Assembly (NCBI RefSeq): GCF_021412585.1
Contig: NZ_JAKCMI010000023.1
Span: 248,001 to 312,000 of the forward strand
Direction: 5' to 3'
DNA from: Halomonas alkalisoli
GTDB lineage: Bacteria > Pseudomonadota > Gammaproteobacteria > Pseudomonadales > Halomonadaceae
DNA: 64,000 bases
Within the stretch, counting starts at the first letter, position 1. The number at the start of each line of letters is the position of its first letter. Below the pieces are notes generated by a model that saw only the letters and a list, made by a program, of their open reading frames with translations, did not search any database and was not told the origin of the DNA. Shown one piece after another: positions 53,596-63,612 of the stretch. The translations under genes and the position numbers were made by a program.

Positions 53596-55473
53596 ATGGG
53601 GAGGGTGTTGCATAAGAGTTGGCTTTGGCTGGCAGTGCTGCTGGTTCCAGCGTTGCTGTCGGGTAGCCTTCCTGCGGCCCCTCTGGAGCAGCGGCCGGAC
53701 GTCAGGGTGATCATCGACGTTTCCGGCAGCATGCGCCATAACGATCCGGAGCAGCTGGCGGCGGAGGCGCTGGAGTTGCTGGTGGCCTTGCTGCCCAGCG
53801 GGGCGAGGGCCGGCGTCTGGACCTTCGGTGAGCGTGTGGAGAATCCGCTGCCCCAGGGGCCGGTGACTTCCGCCTGGCGAGAACAGGCGATGTCGCTGGC
53901 GCCCCGGCTGGGGGAGTATCAGCAGTTCACCGACATCGAGTCCGCCATTCGTGACGCGGCGGCTCCCGAAACCGACGGCCATCGCCATCTGGTGCTGCTG
54001 ACCGATGGTGTGATCGACCTGTCCCCGAGGCTCGGTGCCAAGCCGGGCGTCGACGATGTCTCCCGCCGGACATTGCTGGAATCCCTCGGTCCTCGCCTGG
54101 CCGCCGGGGACGTCGCGATTCATGCCATTGCCTTCTCCGACGAGGCCGACCTGGACCTGGTGGAGCGCCTGTCCCAGCAGACCGGCGGCCTGTCGGCACC
54201 GGTGGAGAGCCCCGATGCCCTGCTGGGCGCTTTCCTCAATATCTTCGATCGTATCTTCCCCAGCGATCGCCTGCCTTTGACCGACGATCAATTTCTCGTC
54301 GAGCCCGGCCTCGATGGCTTCACCGCCTTGCTGTTTCGCGAAGCGCCGGATGAGGCCGACGGCCGCGAGCGGGCACCTGCAGTTCTGATCGCACCGGATG
54401 GCAGACGATTCACGGTGGATGTTCCCCCTGATGGCGCCACCTGGCGAAGCGAGTCCCGCTACGACCTGATCCAGGTCCCTGACCCCATGCCGGGACAGTG
54501 GCGCCTGGAAGGGGGGGTGGACAAGGATAGCCGGATCACCATCGTCTCACCATTGAGCCTGCAGACCAGCGGCGTCCCCGGCACGCTCTACCTGGGCTTC
54601 GACGTGCCACTCGAAGCCTGGCTGACTCATGACGGGGACGTGCTGGGTCAGGATGCCTTGCCGGCGCATCTGGAGGTGACCGCGATATTGCATGACGACA
54701 AGGGCTCGACCCAGTCGGCGGTGGTGCTCGAGCAGGTGGCCGAGCGCTTCACCGGGACCTTGCCGGCACCGGCGTTGACCGGAACGGCCCAGTTGGTGAT
54801 TCAAGCCGAGGGTCAGGGCTTCAGGCGCCAGCGGATTCAGGCAGTAAATGTCCTGCCGGCTATCGCGGCGCGGCATGAGGCGGAGAATGACCGGGTCGTG
54901 CTCACGGCCGAGCATCCGTTGCTGGATCACGACAACACGCGACTGCACGGGCAGTTGCAGGGGGCCCGGCTGGACGCCGAGCCACAGGCGGCACGGCGTT
55001 GGCTGATCGGGCTGCCGGAGCTGGACCCAGGGCTCAGCCAGCCACTGTTGTTGCGTGCAGAGGTGACGCTCGACGGTGAGACACGTGAGCTGCGTCTGCC
55101 CAGGCTGGTGCTTTTCCCCCAGGGCGAAACCGCGATCGACCAGGCCGCGGGCCCTGCTGCGCTGGGCATCGAGCGCTTCCATGAGGAGTTGGACCTGGTG
55201 CCTGAATCGAGTTCCCCCGCCTCGCAGTCCGGCGGCATGGACCGATTCCTCTCTCTTGTGGAGCGCCTCCCGCGGCTGGCCCAGAGCCAATGGGACGACT
55301 GGCGGCCCATTCTGGACCGACAGATCGAGGCCGGCAGGCAGGACCCGCGAATCTGGGGGCTGGTATTGCTGGTCGCTGTGGTGCTGTTGTTGCTGGGTCT
55401 GACCTGGCGGCGCCAGCAGCGGCGCGGGCGGCAGCGCTTCACGACGACGCGACGGGAGGAGCCGCATGTGTGA
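53596..55473 (+). CDS. Membrane-anchored von Willebrand factor A-domain protein
   Basis: A 625-residue protein with signal peptide, an N-terminal VWA domain whose MIDAS DVSGS (41-45) is intact, a middle beta-rich region (about 220-440) and a C-terminal transmembrane helix (GLVLLVAVVLLLLGLTW) with a short basic cytoplasmic tail. The domain faces the periplasm. It probably binds a ligand through a Mg ion. It overlaps the amidotransferase gene by 8 bp. The substrate is not known. Confidence 0.85.
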   Translation: MGRVLHKSWLWLAVLLVPALLSGSLPAAPLEQRPDVRVIIDVSGSMRHNDPEQLAAEALELLVALLPSGARAGVWTFGERVENPLPQGPVTSAWREQAMSLAPRLGEYQQFTDIESAIRDAAAPETDGHRHLVLLTDGVIDLSPRLGAKPGVDDVSRRTLLESLGPRLAAGDVAIHAIAFSDEADLDLVERLSQQTGGLSAPVESPDALLGAFLNIFDRIFPSDRLPLTDDQFLVEPGLDGFTALLFREAPDEADGRERAPAVLIAPDGRRFTVDVPPDGATWRSESRYDLIQVPDPMPGQWRLEGGVDKDSRITIVSPLSLQTSGVPGTLYLGFDVPLEAWLTHDGDVLGQDALPAHLEVTAILHDDKGSTQSAVVLEQVAERFTGTLPAPALTGTAQLVIQAEGQGFRRQRIQAVNVLPAIAARHEAENDRVVLTAEHPLLDHDNTRLHGQLQGARLDAEPQAARRWLIGLPELDPGLSQPLLLRAEVTLDGETRELRLPRLVLFPQGETAIDQAAGPAALGIERFHEELDLVPESSSPASQSGGMDRFLSLVERLPRLAQSQWDDWRPILDRQIEAGRQDPRIWGLVLLVAVVLLLLGLTWRRQQRRGRQRFTTTRREEPHV

Positions 55474-56266
55474 GTTGTTGGGTATGAGTGCCAACGTGCC
55501 CACGGATATCTGTTTCAGCTTTACCGGCTTTCTGCACCGTGGCGGCGGCACCGGACCGCATCGGGACGGCTGGGGTATCGCGTTCTACGAAGCGGGAGGC
55601 TATCGCGACTTTCGCGACCCGCACCCCTCGGTTCGCTCGCCGATCGCCCGGCTGATCACCGATTACCCGATCAAGTCGCATATCGCCATCAGCCATATTC
55701 GCCAGGCAAACGTGGGAGAAGTGCGCCTGGCCAATACTCACCCCTTCACCCGGGAAATGTGGGGGCGCACCTGGTGCTATGCCCATAATGGCCAGCTCGA
55801 GGGTTGGCAGGCGCTGCCGCTGAGTTTCTATCGCCCGGTGGGCGATACCGACAGCGAGCATGCCTTCTGCTGGCTGCTGGCCGAGCTGCGCCACCGCTTC
55901 CCCGATGCCCCTCGGCAGGGCGAGGCACAGGAGCTCTGGCAATGGCTGCATGAACTCTGCGAGCGGCTGCGCAGCCTGGGCGTCTTCAACTTGCTGTTGG
56001 CGGACGGCGAGTACCTTTATACCTATTGCTCCACCAAGCTTGCTCATATCACTCGACGGGCACCCTTCGGCAAGGCCGAGCTTTCCGATGCCGAACTGAC
56101 GGTGAACTTTGCCGAGCACACCACCACAGCGGACGTCGTATCGGTGGTGGCCACCGAGCCGCTGACCTGCAACGAGGAGTGGGTGCGAATGCAACCGGGC
56201 GAGCTTCTTGTCTGGCGGCACGGCAGGATCGAGGCCCGCTTCGGCTGCGATGGGGGCATCGACTGA
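55466..56266 (+). CDS. Class-II glutamine amidotransferase-like (YafJ) protein
   Basis: A 266-residue N-terminal-nucleophile protein. Catalytic Cys2 (MCELLG), conserved GPHRDGWGIAFY, SHIRQANVG and the WCYAHNGQL motif follow the class-II amidotransferase fold. It stands alone as a glutaminase-like domain without a synthetase partner, as in YafJ. The gene is translationally coupled to the VWA gene. Confidence 0.92.
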   Translation: MCELLGMSANVPTDICFSFTGFLHRGGGTGPHRDGWGIAFYEAGGYRDFRDPHPSVRSPIARLITDYPIKSHIAISHIRQANVGEVRLANTHPFTREMWGRTWCYAHNGQLEGWQALPLSFYRPVGDTDSEHAFCWLLAELRHRFPDAPRQGEAQELWQWLHELCERLRSLGVFNLLLADGEYLYTYCSTKLAHITRRAPFGKAELSDAELTVNFAEHTTTADVVSVVATEPLTCNEEWVRMQPGELLVWRHGRIEARFGCDGGID

Positions 56267-56393
56267 CGGCAAGGTCGGGTCGTTGCATGGAAGCGGCAAT
56301 TTGCCTTTTTGTCTTTTATTGCCCAGCTTTGAGAGCAGCAGCTTGCCAATGGGATGGATGACGTGGAGATGAACGCCTGTTTCAATCGACTGT

Positions 56394-56421
56394 TTTACAG
56401 TGGTGTGGTGCCTGGTATATC
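56394..56421 (+). promoter_or_regulatory. Candidate fadD promoter with overlapping inverted repeat
   Basis: TTTACA (56394-56399) and TATATC (56416-56421) are 16 bp apart. ACTGT-TTT-ACAGT (56389-56401) overlaps the -35, which could be a repressor site. Transcription would start about 80 bases before the ATG. Confidence 0.45.
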
Positions 56422-56505
56422 GTAGCCGCCTGGCCACAATAAAAACTGTCGATGATCGATGGCGAGCGACCGACCGATGTCGACGATGCTGCGGAGATTA
56501 TGTTG

Positions 56506-58191
56506 ATGAGTGAGCACGCCAATACCCAGATACTGACTGGCCCCGAATTGAAGGGGATGGAAAATTACCGGTCGCTCATGGACGTCTTCCATGAGGCGGT
56601 GAAACGGTTTGGCGACAACCCGGCATTCACCTGCATGGGCCAGACCCTCACCTTCTCGGAACTGGACAAGCTCTCCGGACACTTTGCCGCCTGGCTACAG
56701 CATGAAACCGGACTTCAGCCGGGAGACCGCATCGCCATCCAGCTGCCCAATGTGCTGCAATTCCCCGTGGCGGTGTTTGGCGCCATGCGTGCCGGCCTGG
56801 TGGTGGTCAATACCAATCCGCTCTATACCGAGCGTGAGATGACCCACCAGTTCAAGGATTCCGGCGCCAAGGCAATCCTCATTCTCGCCAACATGGCGGA
56901 CAAGCTCGAGAAGGTGCTCGACCGTACCGATATCGAACATGTGCTGGTCACCGAGCTTGGCGACCTGCACGGGTTCCCCAAGCGCTTCCTGATCAATGCC
57001 GTGGTCAAGTATGTCAAGAAGATGGTGCCCTCCTACTCGCTGCCCATGGCGGTGCCGTTTCGCAAGGCGCTGAAGGACGGTGCTTCGCGCAATCATCGCG
57101 AGGTCGAGCGTGAACTGGACGATATCGCCGCGCTGCAGTACACCGGCGGCACCACCGGAATGCCCAAGGGCACCATGCTGACCCACTGCAACCTGGTGGC
57201 CAACATGCTGCAGGCGGAAGCGGCCATAGGCCCCGGCCTGGACGAGGGCAAGGAGGTGGTGATCGCGCCGCTGCCGGTCTATCACATCTACACCTTCACC
57301 GTGAACTGCCTGTTCCTGATGAAGACCGGCAACCACTCGATCCTGATCACCAATCCCCGCGACCTGGACAATTTCGTCAAGGAGCTCAAGAGCATCAAGT
57401 TCACGGCCTTCATTGGCCTGAACACGCTGTTCAATGCCCTGTGCAACCGTGACGACTTCCGCAGCCTCGACTTCTCTCGCCTGCACCTGACCATTTCCGG
57501 CGGCATGGCGCTGACCAGGGCTTCGGCGGAGCGCTGGAAGGAAGTCACGGGTTGCGATATTGCCGAGGGCTACGGGCTCACCGAGACCTCTCCGGTTGTC
57601 AGCTTCAACCCGGTCGATGATATCCAGCTCGGCACCATCGGCAAGCCGGTGGCCGGTACCTCGGTGAAGGTCGTGGATGCCGACGGAAACGACCTGCCGC
57701 TGGGCGAGCCCGGTGAACTGTGCGTCAAGGGCCCCCAGGTGATGAAGGGGTATTGGAACCTCGACGAGGAAACCGCCAAGGTGCTCAGCGACGACGGCTG
57801 GTTCTCCACCGGTGACATCGCCGTGTTGCAGGAGGATGGCTTCATCAAGATCGTCGATCGCAAGAAGGACATGATCCTGGTATCGGGTTTCAACGTCTAT
57901 CCCAACGAGATCGAGGATGTCGTGGCGGCCCACCCCGGCATCGTCGAGTCGGCAGCCGTCGGCGTGCCCGACGAGAGCAGCGGCGAGGCGGTCAAGCTGT
58001 TTGTGGTCGCCAAGGACGAGAGCCTCGACGAGCAGAGCCTGCGTGACTGGTGCAAGAAGGAACTGGCCGCCTACAAGGTGCCCAAGTTCGTGGAATTCCG
58101 CGATGAACTGCCGAAGACCAACGTCGGCAAGGTGCTGCGTCGCCAGCTGCGCGATGAGGAGCAGGGGAGGCAGGGAGAACAGCAGGCCTGA
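56506..58191 (+). CDS. fadD: Long-chain fatty-acid--CoA ligase
   Basis: A 561-residue acyl-activating enzyme. AMP-binding motif YTGGTTGMPKGTMLTH, LTISGGMALTRASAERWKEV, GYGLTETSPVVSFN and the C-terminal DRKKDMILVSGFNVYPNEIE are all as in FadD. The C-terminal Lys (PKTNVGKVLRR) is intact. The ATG at 56506 has GGAG 9 bases before it. A two-way choice with the ATG at 56500 cannot be decided. Terminated by a strong hairpin. Confidence 0.94.
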   Translation: MSEHANTQILTGPELKGMENYRSLMDVFHEAVKRFGDNPAFTCMGQTLTFSELDKLSGHFAAWLQHETGLQPGDRIAIQLPNVLQFPVAVFGAMRAGLVVVNTNPLYTEREMTHQFKDSGAKAILILANMADKLEKVLDRTDIEHVLVTELGDLHGFPKRFLINAVVKYVKKMVPSYSLPMAVPFRKALKDGASRNHREVERELDDIAALQYTGGTTGMPKGTMLTHCNLVANMLQAEAAIGPGLDEGKEVVIAPLPVYHIYTFTVNCLFLMKTGNHSILITNPRDLDNFVKELKSIKFTAFIGLNTLFNALCNRDDFRSLDFSRLHLTISGGMALTRASAERWKEVTGCDIAEGYGLTETSPVVSFNPVDDIQLGTIGKPVAGTSVKVVDADGNDLPLGEPGELCVKGPQVMKGYWNLDEETAKVLSDDGWFSTGDIAVLQEDGFIKIVDRKKDMILVSGFNVYPNEIEDVVAAHPGIVESAAVGVPDESSGEAVKLFVVAKDESLDEQSLRDWCKKELAAYKVPKFVEFRDELPKTNVGKVLRRQLRDEEQGRQGEQQA

Positions 58192-58250
58192 CCTGCCCGG
58201 ATCGCCGCCAGCTGCCATTAGGCGCGACCCACCGCTGAGCGTTACAATGA

Positions 58251-58289
58251 CCTGCCCGTTCCGGCCCGCCCGGAGCGGGCAGGTTTTTT
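58251..58289 (+). terminator. Rho-independent terminator of fadD
   Basis: CCTGCCCG (58251-58258) pairs with CGGGCAGG (58276-58283), followed by six T. An alternative inner stem GCCCGC/GCGGGC is nested within it. Confidence 0.85.
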
Positions 58290-58308
58290 CCATTTGCGCG
58301 AGGATGCC

Positions 58309-61300
58309 GTGACCACCGCCACCCGTCCAGGTTCAGCCGCCACTGCCCCGGAACACAACGAACTCGACCGCCTCTATCAGGCGCTCGATGCTGTCATGCT
58401 GCGTGACCGTGCCGGGCTCGAGCGTCGGCTCGACGGGCTGGCGCGACGCCTGAAAGAAGGCAAGCCGGCTGACCGGGGGCTCGCCGAGGCCGGGCGGGCC
58501 GTCGAGCGTTCCTCCGCGCTGGTTGCACGGCGTGAGGCAATGCCGGTGACGCTGGCCTATCCCGACTCCCTGCCGGTGGTCGAGCGGCGCGACGATATTC
58601 TTGCCGCCCTGCGCGAGCACCAGGTAGTCGTGGTGGCGGGGGAGACGGGGTCCGGCAAGACCACTCAGCTGCCCAAGCTCTGCCTGGAGCTGGGCCTCGG
58701 TCGTCGCGGCCTGGTTGGCCACACCCAGCCGCGCCGGCTGGCGGCACGCTCCGTGGCGACGCGGCTCGCCGAGGAGATGGCCGTGCCCCTGGGCGGGCAG
58801 GTGGGTTACCAGGTCCGCTTCACCGACGAGACCGGCGACGACACCCTGATCAAGCTGATGACCGACGGCATCCTGCTGGCCGAGACGCGCCATGATCCGG
58901 ACCTTAGCCGTTACGAAGCGATCATCATCGACGAGGCCCACGAGCGCAGCCTCAATATCGATTTCCTGCTCGGCTACCTGAAGCGGCTGCTGGCACGACG
59001 TCCCGACCTCAAGGTGATCATTACCTCGGCGACCATCGATGTGGAACGCTTCGCCGCGCATTTCGCGCTGCCCGGCGAGGATGGCAAGCCAAGGCCGGCA
59101 CCGGTGGTGGAGGTTTCGGGCCGTACCTATCCGGTGGAGGTGCGCTATCGGCCCCTGGTGCGTGACGCCGACGACGAGGCCGACCGAACCCTGCAGGAGG
59201 GCATCCTGCATGCGGTGGAGGAGATCGAGGCGGTCGAGCGCGAGAAGCGCTGGTTCCATGGTCCCCGGGATATCCTGATCTTCCTGCCCGGGGAGCGTGA
59301 GATCCGCGAGGCGGCGGATACCCTGCGACGTGCCGACCTCAAGGGCACCGAGATACTGCCGCTCTATGCGCGGCTCTCCAACGCCGAGCAGAACCGGGTC
59401 TTTGCAGCCCACGCCGGGCGTCGCATCGTGCTTGCCACCAATGTTGCCGAGACCTCGCTCACGGTACCGGGCATTCGCTACGTCATCGATCCCGGGCTGG
59501 TGCGCATCAGCCGCTACAGCTACAAGTCCAAGATCCAGCGGCTGCCGGTGGAGCCGATCAGCCAGGCCAGTGCCGATCAGCGCAAGGGGCGTTGTGGCCG
59601 GGTGGCGGAAGGTGTCTGTATTCGCCTCTATGACGAGGAGGACTTCCTCTCCCGCCCTGGCTTCACCGACCCCGAGATCCGGCGCACCAACCTGGCCTCG
59701 GTGATCCTGTCGATGCTGTCGCTGAAGCTGGGTGACATCGAGGACTTCCCCTTCGTCGACCCGCCGGATGCCCGTTTCATCAAGGATGGCTTCCGCCTGC
59801 TGTTCGAGCTGGGCGCGGTGGACCAGGCCAACCGGCTGACGCCGCTGGGCCGCAAGCTGAGCCGGCTGCCCATCGACCCCCGCCTGGCCCGAATGGTGCT
59901 GGCCGGCGCGGAGCAGGGTGGGCTGCGCGAGGTGCTGGTCGTGGTCTCGGCACTGGCGGTGCAGGATCCCCGCGACCGGCCGGCGGACAAGCGCGAGGCC
60001 GCCGATCAGGCCCATCGGCGCTGGCAGGATCCTGACTCCGATTTCGTCGCGCTGCTCAATCTCTGGCATGGCTTCGAGGCGGCGCGCGACGAGTTTTCCG
60101 GCAACCGGCTGCGGCGCTGGTGCAAGGAGCACTACCTGAATTACCTGCGCCTGCGCGAATGGCATGACACCTTTCGCCAGTTGCGCCAGCTGCTGCGCGA
60201 GATGGAGATCGAGGTACCTCCTCCCACGCGGGCGACGAATGAGGTCGAGGACGAGCAGGCCAGGGAGCGGGCACATCGCGAGAGCGCCGTGCAGCTTCAC
60301 AAGGCGCTGCTTCCCGGGCTGCTTTCCCACCTGGGCCTGCTCACCGAGAATCGCGAGTACCTGGGGGCGCGCAACCGCAAGTTCTTCATCCACCCCGGGT
60401 CGGGGCTGGCGAGGAAATCGCCCAAGTGGTTGATGGCCTTCGAGCTGGTGGAGACGTCGAAGCTGTTTGCCCGCACGGTGGCCAGGATCGAGCCACAGTG
60501 GATAGAGCCCCTGGCCGGTCACCTGGTCAGGCGCACCTACAGTGATCCCCACTGGGAAATGAAGCGGGCCCAGGTGGTGGCCAATGAGCAGGTGACCCTG
60601 TTCGGGCTGCCCGTCGTCTCGGGTCGCAAGGTTCACTATGGCCCCATCGCCCCCGGTGAGGCACGGGAGCTGTTCCTGCGTCGCGCCCTGGTGGAAGGCG
60701 AATTCCGCACCCGGGGGGCCTTCTTCGACCACAATCGCGCATTGGTCGAAGAGGTCGAGGGGCTAGAGGATCGGGCACGAAAGCGTGATATTCTGGTCGA
60801 TGAAGAAACACTGTTCGATTTCTACGATGCCCGCATTCCCGCCGACATTCACAACGGCAAGGGATTCGAGCATTGGCGGCGGCAAGCCGAGCGTGACGAC
60901 CCCGATATTCTGAAGTTCGACCGTGAGGTACTGCTCGCTCGTGAAGCCGAAGAGATCACCCAGGCACAATACCCGGATGAACTGATGCTGAATGGAGTAC
61001 GCTATCCACTGAGCTACCGTTTCGAGCCTGGCGCGCCTGACGACGGCGTGACCCTGATGGTGCCGGCAGCCATGTTGCCCCAGCTGCCATTGGCACGGCT
61101 GGAGTGGCTGGTGCCGGGCCTGTTGCGCGACAAGTGCATTGCGCTGCTGAAGTCGCTGCCCAAGTCCCTGCGTCGCCAGGTGGTGCCGATTCCCGACTGG
61201 GTGGATGCGGCCCTCGAGGCACTGGTGCCCGACGACATTCCCTTGACCGAGGCCCTGGGCGAGTTCCTGCGCCGCAAGACCGGTGCGCGGGTCCACCCGG

Positions 61301-62340
61301 ATGATTGGCGTACGGAGCAGCTCGAGCCTCACCTGATCATGAACCTGAAGGTGGTCGATCACGAGGGGAAGACGCTGGGCGAGGGGCGCGATGCCCGGGT
61401 CCTGGAGCGTCGCTTCGAGGCGGCCGCCGGAGAGGGCGCCAGGGCCCTGGCCGCGGAAGCCAGTGCCGCTGAGGCGGTCACGGACCTGCCCATGGAGCCG
61501 CTGCCGCCCTCGCGTGTGACCACGCAGGCCGGCATCCGGGTCGAGGCCTATCCTGCGCTGGTGCCCGATGCCGATGCCTTTCGGGTCGAACTCTTCGACC
61601 ATCCGGGCAAGGCCGAGTGGGCGCATCGCACCGGGGTGGCGAGGCTTGCCATGGCGAGGCTGCCGGAGCAGGTCAAGGCCATCGAGCGGCTGTCCGGGCT
61701 CAACACCTGTGCGCTGCTGTTTGCCAAGGTCGGCAGCAAGCGGCAGCTCAATGAGGATGTGGTGGAGGCCGTGTTCACCCAGGTGCTGGCCACGTCGCCC
61801 CTGCCTCGCTCCCGGGAGGAGCTGGCGTCTCGAATCAGCCGTTCCGCCGCAGAGCTCCTGCCGCATGCCGAAACCCTGGTCGCTACCCTGCAGGCCGGGC
61901 TCGAAGGGCACCTGGCAGTGACCAAGGCGTTGAAGGGCAATCTCAGCCTGGCGCTGGCGCTGGTTTACAGTGATATCAAGGCCCAGATGCAGCGTCTGGT
62001 ACACCCGGGCTTCGTGGGGGAGGCCGGTGAATGGCTCTTCGAATATCCACGCTACATGGAAGCCGCGCTGCTTCGTCTGGAGAAGGCGTCGCGGGAGCGC
62101 ATGCGCGACCAGATGCACATGCAGATGGTGCAGGACTTCGAGGCGCGTCTGGCGGCCCGGCGCGAGAGCCAGCGGCGTGGTGGGCACGAGGACCCGGAAC
62201 TGGTCGAGTTCGGCTGGTGGATCGAGGAGCTGCGTGTATCCCTGTTCGCCCAGCAGCTTGGCACCCGGATGCCGGTATCCACCAAGCGCCTGGAACGACG
62301 CTGGGCCGAATTGACAGGGGCAAGGCCGACCGGCGGCTGA
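58309..62340 (+). CDS. hrpA: ATP-dependent RNA helicase HrpA (DEAH)
   Basis: A 1343-residue helicase. Motif I GETGSGKTTQLPK, Ia/II IIIDEAHERSLN, III ITSATID, and RKGRCGR-type motif VI (QRKGRCGRVAEG) with the following winged-helix, ratchet and OB-like domains are present. The C-terminus (about 700-1340) is the large HrpA-specific region. The GTG at 58309 has GAGG 5 bases before it; an in-frame TTG at 58294 is less likely. It works on ribosomal collisions in E. coli. Confidence 0.94.
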   Translation: MTTATRPGSAATAPEHNELDRLYQALDAVMLRDRAGLERRLDGLARRLKEGKPADRGLAEAGRAVERSSALVARREAMPVTLAYPDSLPVVERRDDILAALREHQVVVVAGETGSGKTTQLPKLCLELGLGRRGLVGHTQPRRLAARSVATRLAEEMAVPLGGQVGYQVRFTDETGDDTLIKLMTDGILLAETRHDPDLSRYEAIIIDEAHERSLNIDFLLGYLKRLLARRPDLKVIITSATIDVERFAAHFALPGEDGKPRPAPVVEVSGRTYPVEVRYRPLVRDADDEADRTLQEGILHAVEEIEAVEREKRWFHGPRDILIFLPGEREIREAADTLRRADLKGTEILPLYARLSNAEQNRVFAAHAGRRIVLATNVAETSLTVPGIRYVIDPGLVRISRYSYKSKIQRLPVEPISQASADQRKGRCGRVAEGVCIRLYDEEDFLSRPGFTDPEIRRTNLASVILSMLSLKLGDIEDFPFVDPPDARFIKDGFRLLFELGAVDQANRLTPLGRKLSRLPIDPRLARMVLAGAEQGGLREVLVVVSALAVQDPRDRPADKREAADQAHRRWQDPDSDFVALLNLWHGFEAARDEFSGNRLRRWCKEHYLNYLRLREWHDTFRQLRQLLREMEIEVPPPTRATNEVEDEQARERAHRESAVQLHKALLPGLLSHLGLLTENREYLGARNRKFFIHPGSGLARKSPKWLMAFELVETSKLFARTVARIEPQWIEPLAGHLVRRTYSDPHWEMKRAQVVANEQVTLFGLPVVSGRKVHYGPIAPGEARELFLRRALVEGEFRTRGAFFDHNRALVEEVEGLEDRARKRDILVDEETLFDFYDARIPADIHNGKGFEHWRRQAERDDPDILKFDREVLLAREAEEITQAQYPDELMLNGVRYPLSYRFEPGAPDDGVTLMVPAAMLPQLPLARLEWLVPGLLRDKCIALLKSLPKSLRRQVVPIPDWVDAALEALVPDDIPLTEALGEFLRRKTGARVHPDDWRTEQLEPHLIMNLKVVDHEGKTLGEGRDARVLERRFEAAAGEGARALAAEASAAEAVTDLPMEPLPPSRVTTQAGIRVEAYPALVPDADAFRVELFDHPGKAEWAHRTGVARLAMARLPEQVKAIERLSGLNTCALLFAKVGSKRQLNEDVVEAVFTQVLATSPLPRSREELASRISRSAAELLPHAETLVATLQAGLEGHLAVTKALKGNLSLALALVYSDIKAQMQRLVHPGFVGEAGEWLFEYPRYMEAALLRLEKASRERMRDQMHMQMVQDFEARLAARRESQRRGGHEDPELVEFGWWIEELRVSLFAQQLGTRMPVSTKRLERRWAELTGARPTGG

Positions 62341-62385
62341 TGACAGCGGCAGGGTGGGGCCAGCAGGGCGAGACCCAGGACAATG

Positions 62386-62408
62386 GGACACCGGCGAGGC
62401 CGGTGTCC
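62386..62408 (+). terminator. Perfect hairpin after hrpA
   Basis: GGACACCGGC (62386-62395) and GCCGGTGTCC (62399-62408) form a 10-bp stem with a GAG loop, without a following T-run. It could still limit read-through into the next gene. Confidence 0.5.
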
Positions 62409-62451
62409 GGAATAGAACAGGCGGCCAGGCGGCCGCATGAGGGAGAACACC

Positions 62452-63573
62452 ATGACAGACGTCGTGATCACCGGCACGGGGCTCTTTACGCCGGAGCACG
62501 CCATCGACAACGATGCCCTGGTGGCGTCGTTCAACCGCTGGGTCGATGCGGAAAACGGCCGAAATGCGGCGGCCATCCAGGCTGGCGATGCGGTGCCGCT
62601 GGCACATTCGAGCAGTGAGTTCATCATCAAGGCGTCGGGCATCCACAGCCGATACGTGATGGATGCCGAGGGCATTCTCGATATCGACCGGATGCGCCCG
62701 CACCTGCCGCAGCGGACCAACGACGAGCCATCGATCCAGTGCGAAATGGGCCTGGCGGCGGCCCGGCAGGCACTGGCAGCCGCGGGCATCGAAGCCGCTG
62801 ACATCGGCCTGGTCATCGTCGCCTGTTCCAACCTGGAGCGCCCCTACCCGGCAGTGGCGGTGGAACTCCAGGCGGCGCTGGGCGCCAGCGGCTGCGCCTT
62901 CGACATGAACGTGGCCTGCTCGTCGGCCACCTTCGCCATCGACATGGCCACCAGCGCGATTCGCTCCGGTAACGTCAAGCGCGCGCTGGTGGTCAGCCCC
63001 GAGATCTGTTCGGCGCACCTCAACTTCCGTGATCGCGATAGCCACTTCATCTTCGGCGATGCCTGTACCGCCGTGGTGCTGGAGGATGCGGAGCTGGCAA
63101 CCGCAGAGGTGCGCTTCGAGGTCCTCGGCACACGCCTGGTGACACGCTTCTCGAATGCCATCCGCAACAATGCCGGCTTCCTCAATCGGGTCACCGACAG
63201 CGACCCGCAGGCGCTCGACAAGCTGTTCGTGCAGGAAGGGCGCCGGGTGTTCAAGGAGGTCTGTCCCATGGTCGCGGCCCTGATCGGCGACCACCTGGCC
63301 AGCCTCGAGCTCTCCGGCAGCGACCTTTCACGGCTGTGGCTGCATCAGGCCAACCGTCACATGAACGACCTGATTGCGCGCCGGGTGCTGGGCCACGATC
63401 CCGATGCCACCCAGGCGCCGATCATCCTCGATCGCTATGCCAATACCAGTTCGGCAGGTTCCATCATCGCCTTCCATCTGCACCATGCCGACCTGGCGCC
63501 GGGGGCACTGGGGGTGGTCTGCTCCTTTGGAGCCGGTTACAGTGCCGGCTGCGTGGTGGTGCGTCGCCAATGA
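62452..63573 (+). CDS. Beta-ketoacyl-ACP synthase III-like protein
   Basis: A 373-residue condensing enzyme of the FabH-like fold. Catalytic Cys is in MNVACSSATFAIDMA, His in LWLHQANRHMNDL, Asn in YANTSSAGSI. This is longer than E. coli FabH (317) and the N-terminal insert (residues about 30-60) differs, so its substrate may be a longer acyl group or it may work in another pathway. GGGAG lies 7 bases before the ATG at 62452. Confidence 0.88.
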   Translation: MTDVVITGTGLFTPEHAIDNDALVASFNRWVDAENGRNAAAIQAGDAVPLAHSSSEFIIKASGIHSRYVMDAEGILDIDRMRPHLPQRTNDEPSIQCEMGLAAARQALAAAGIEAADIGLVIVACSNLERPYPAVAVELQAALGASGCAFDMNVACSSATFAIDMATSAIRSGNVKRALVVSPEICSAHLNFRDRDSHFIFGDACTAVVLEDAELATAEVRFEVLGTRLVTRFSNAIRNNAGFLNRVTDSDPQALDKLFVQEGRRVFKEVCPMVAALIGDHLASLELSGSDLSRLWLHQANRHMNDLIARRVLGHDPDATQAPIILDRYANTSSAGSIIAFHLHHADLAPGALGVVCSFGAGYSAGCVVVRRQ

Positions 63574-63612
63574 TGCTGCCACCCCGGTTATCCATGAAGG
63601 GAGTCTCTCGCG

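Noticed and set aside
58333..63294. Two very long open frames on the - strand opposite hrpA and the KAS III-like gene (about 800 and 840 codons)
   Set aside because: They are mirror frames of high-G+C genes on +; composition is His/Gln/Arg-rich without motifs, while the + strand has clear helicase and synthase motifs.
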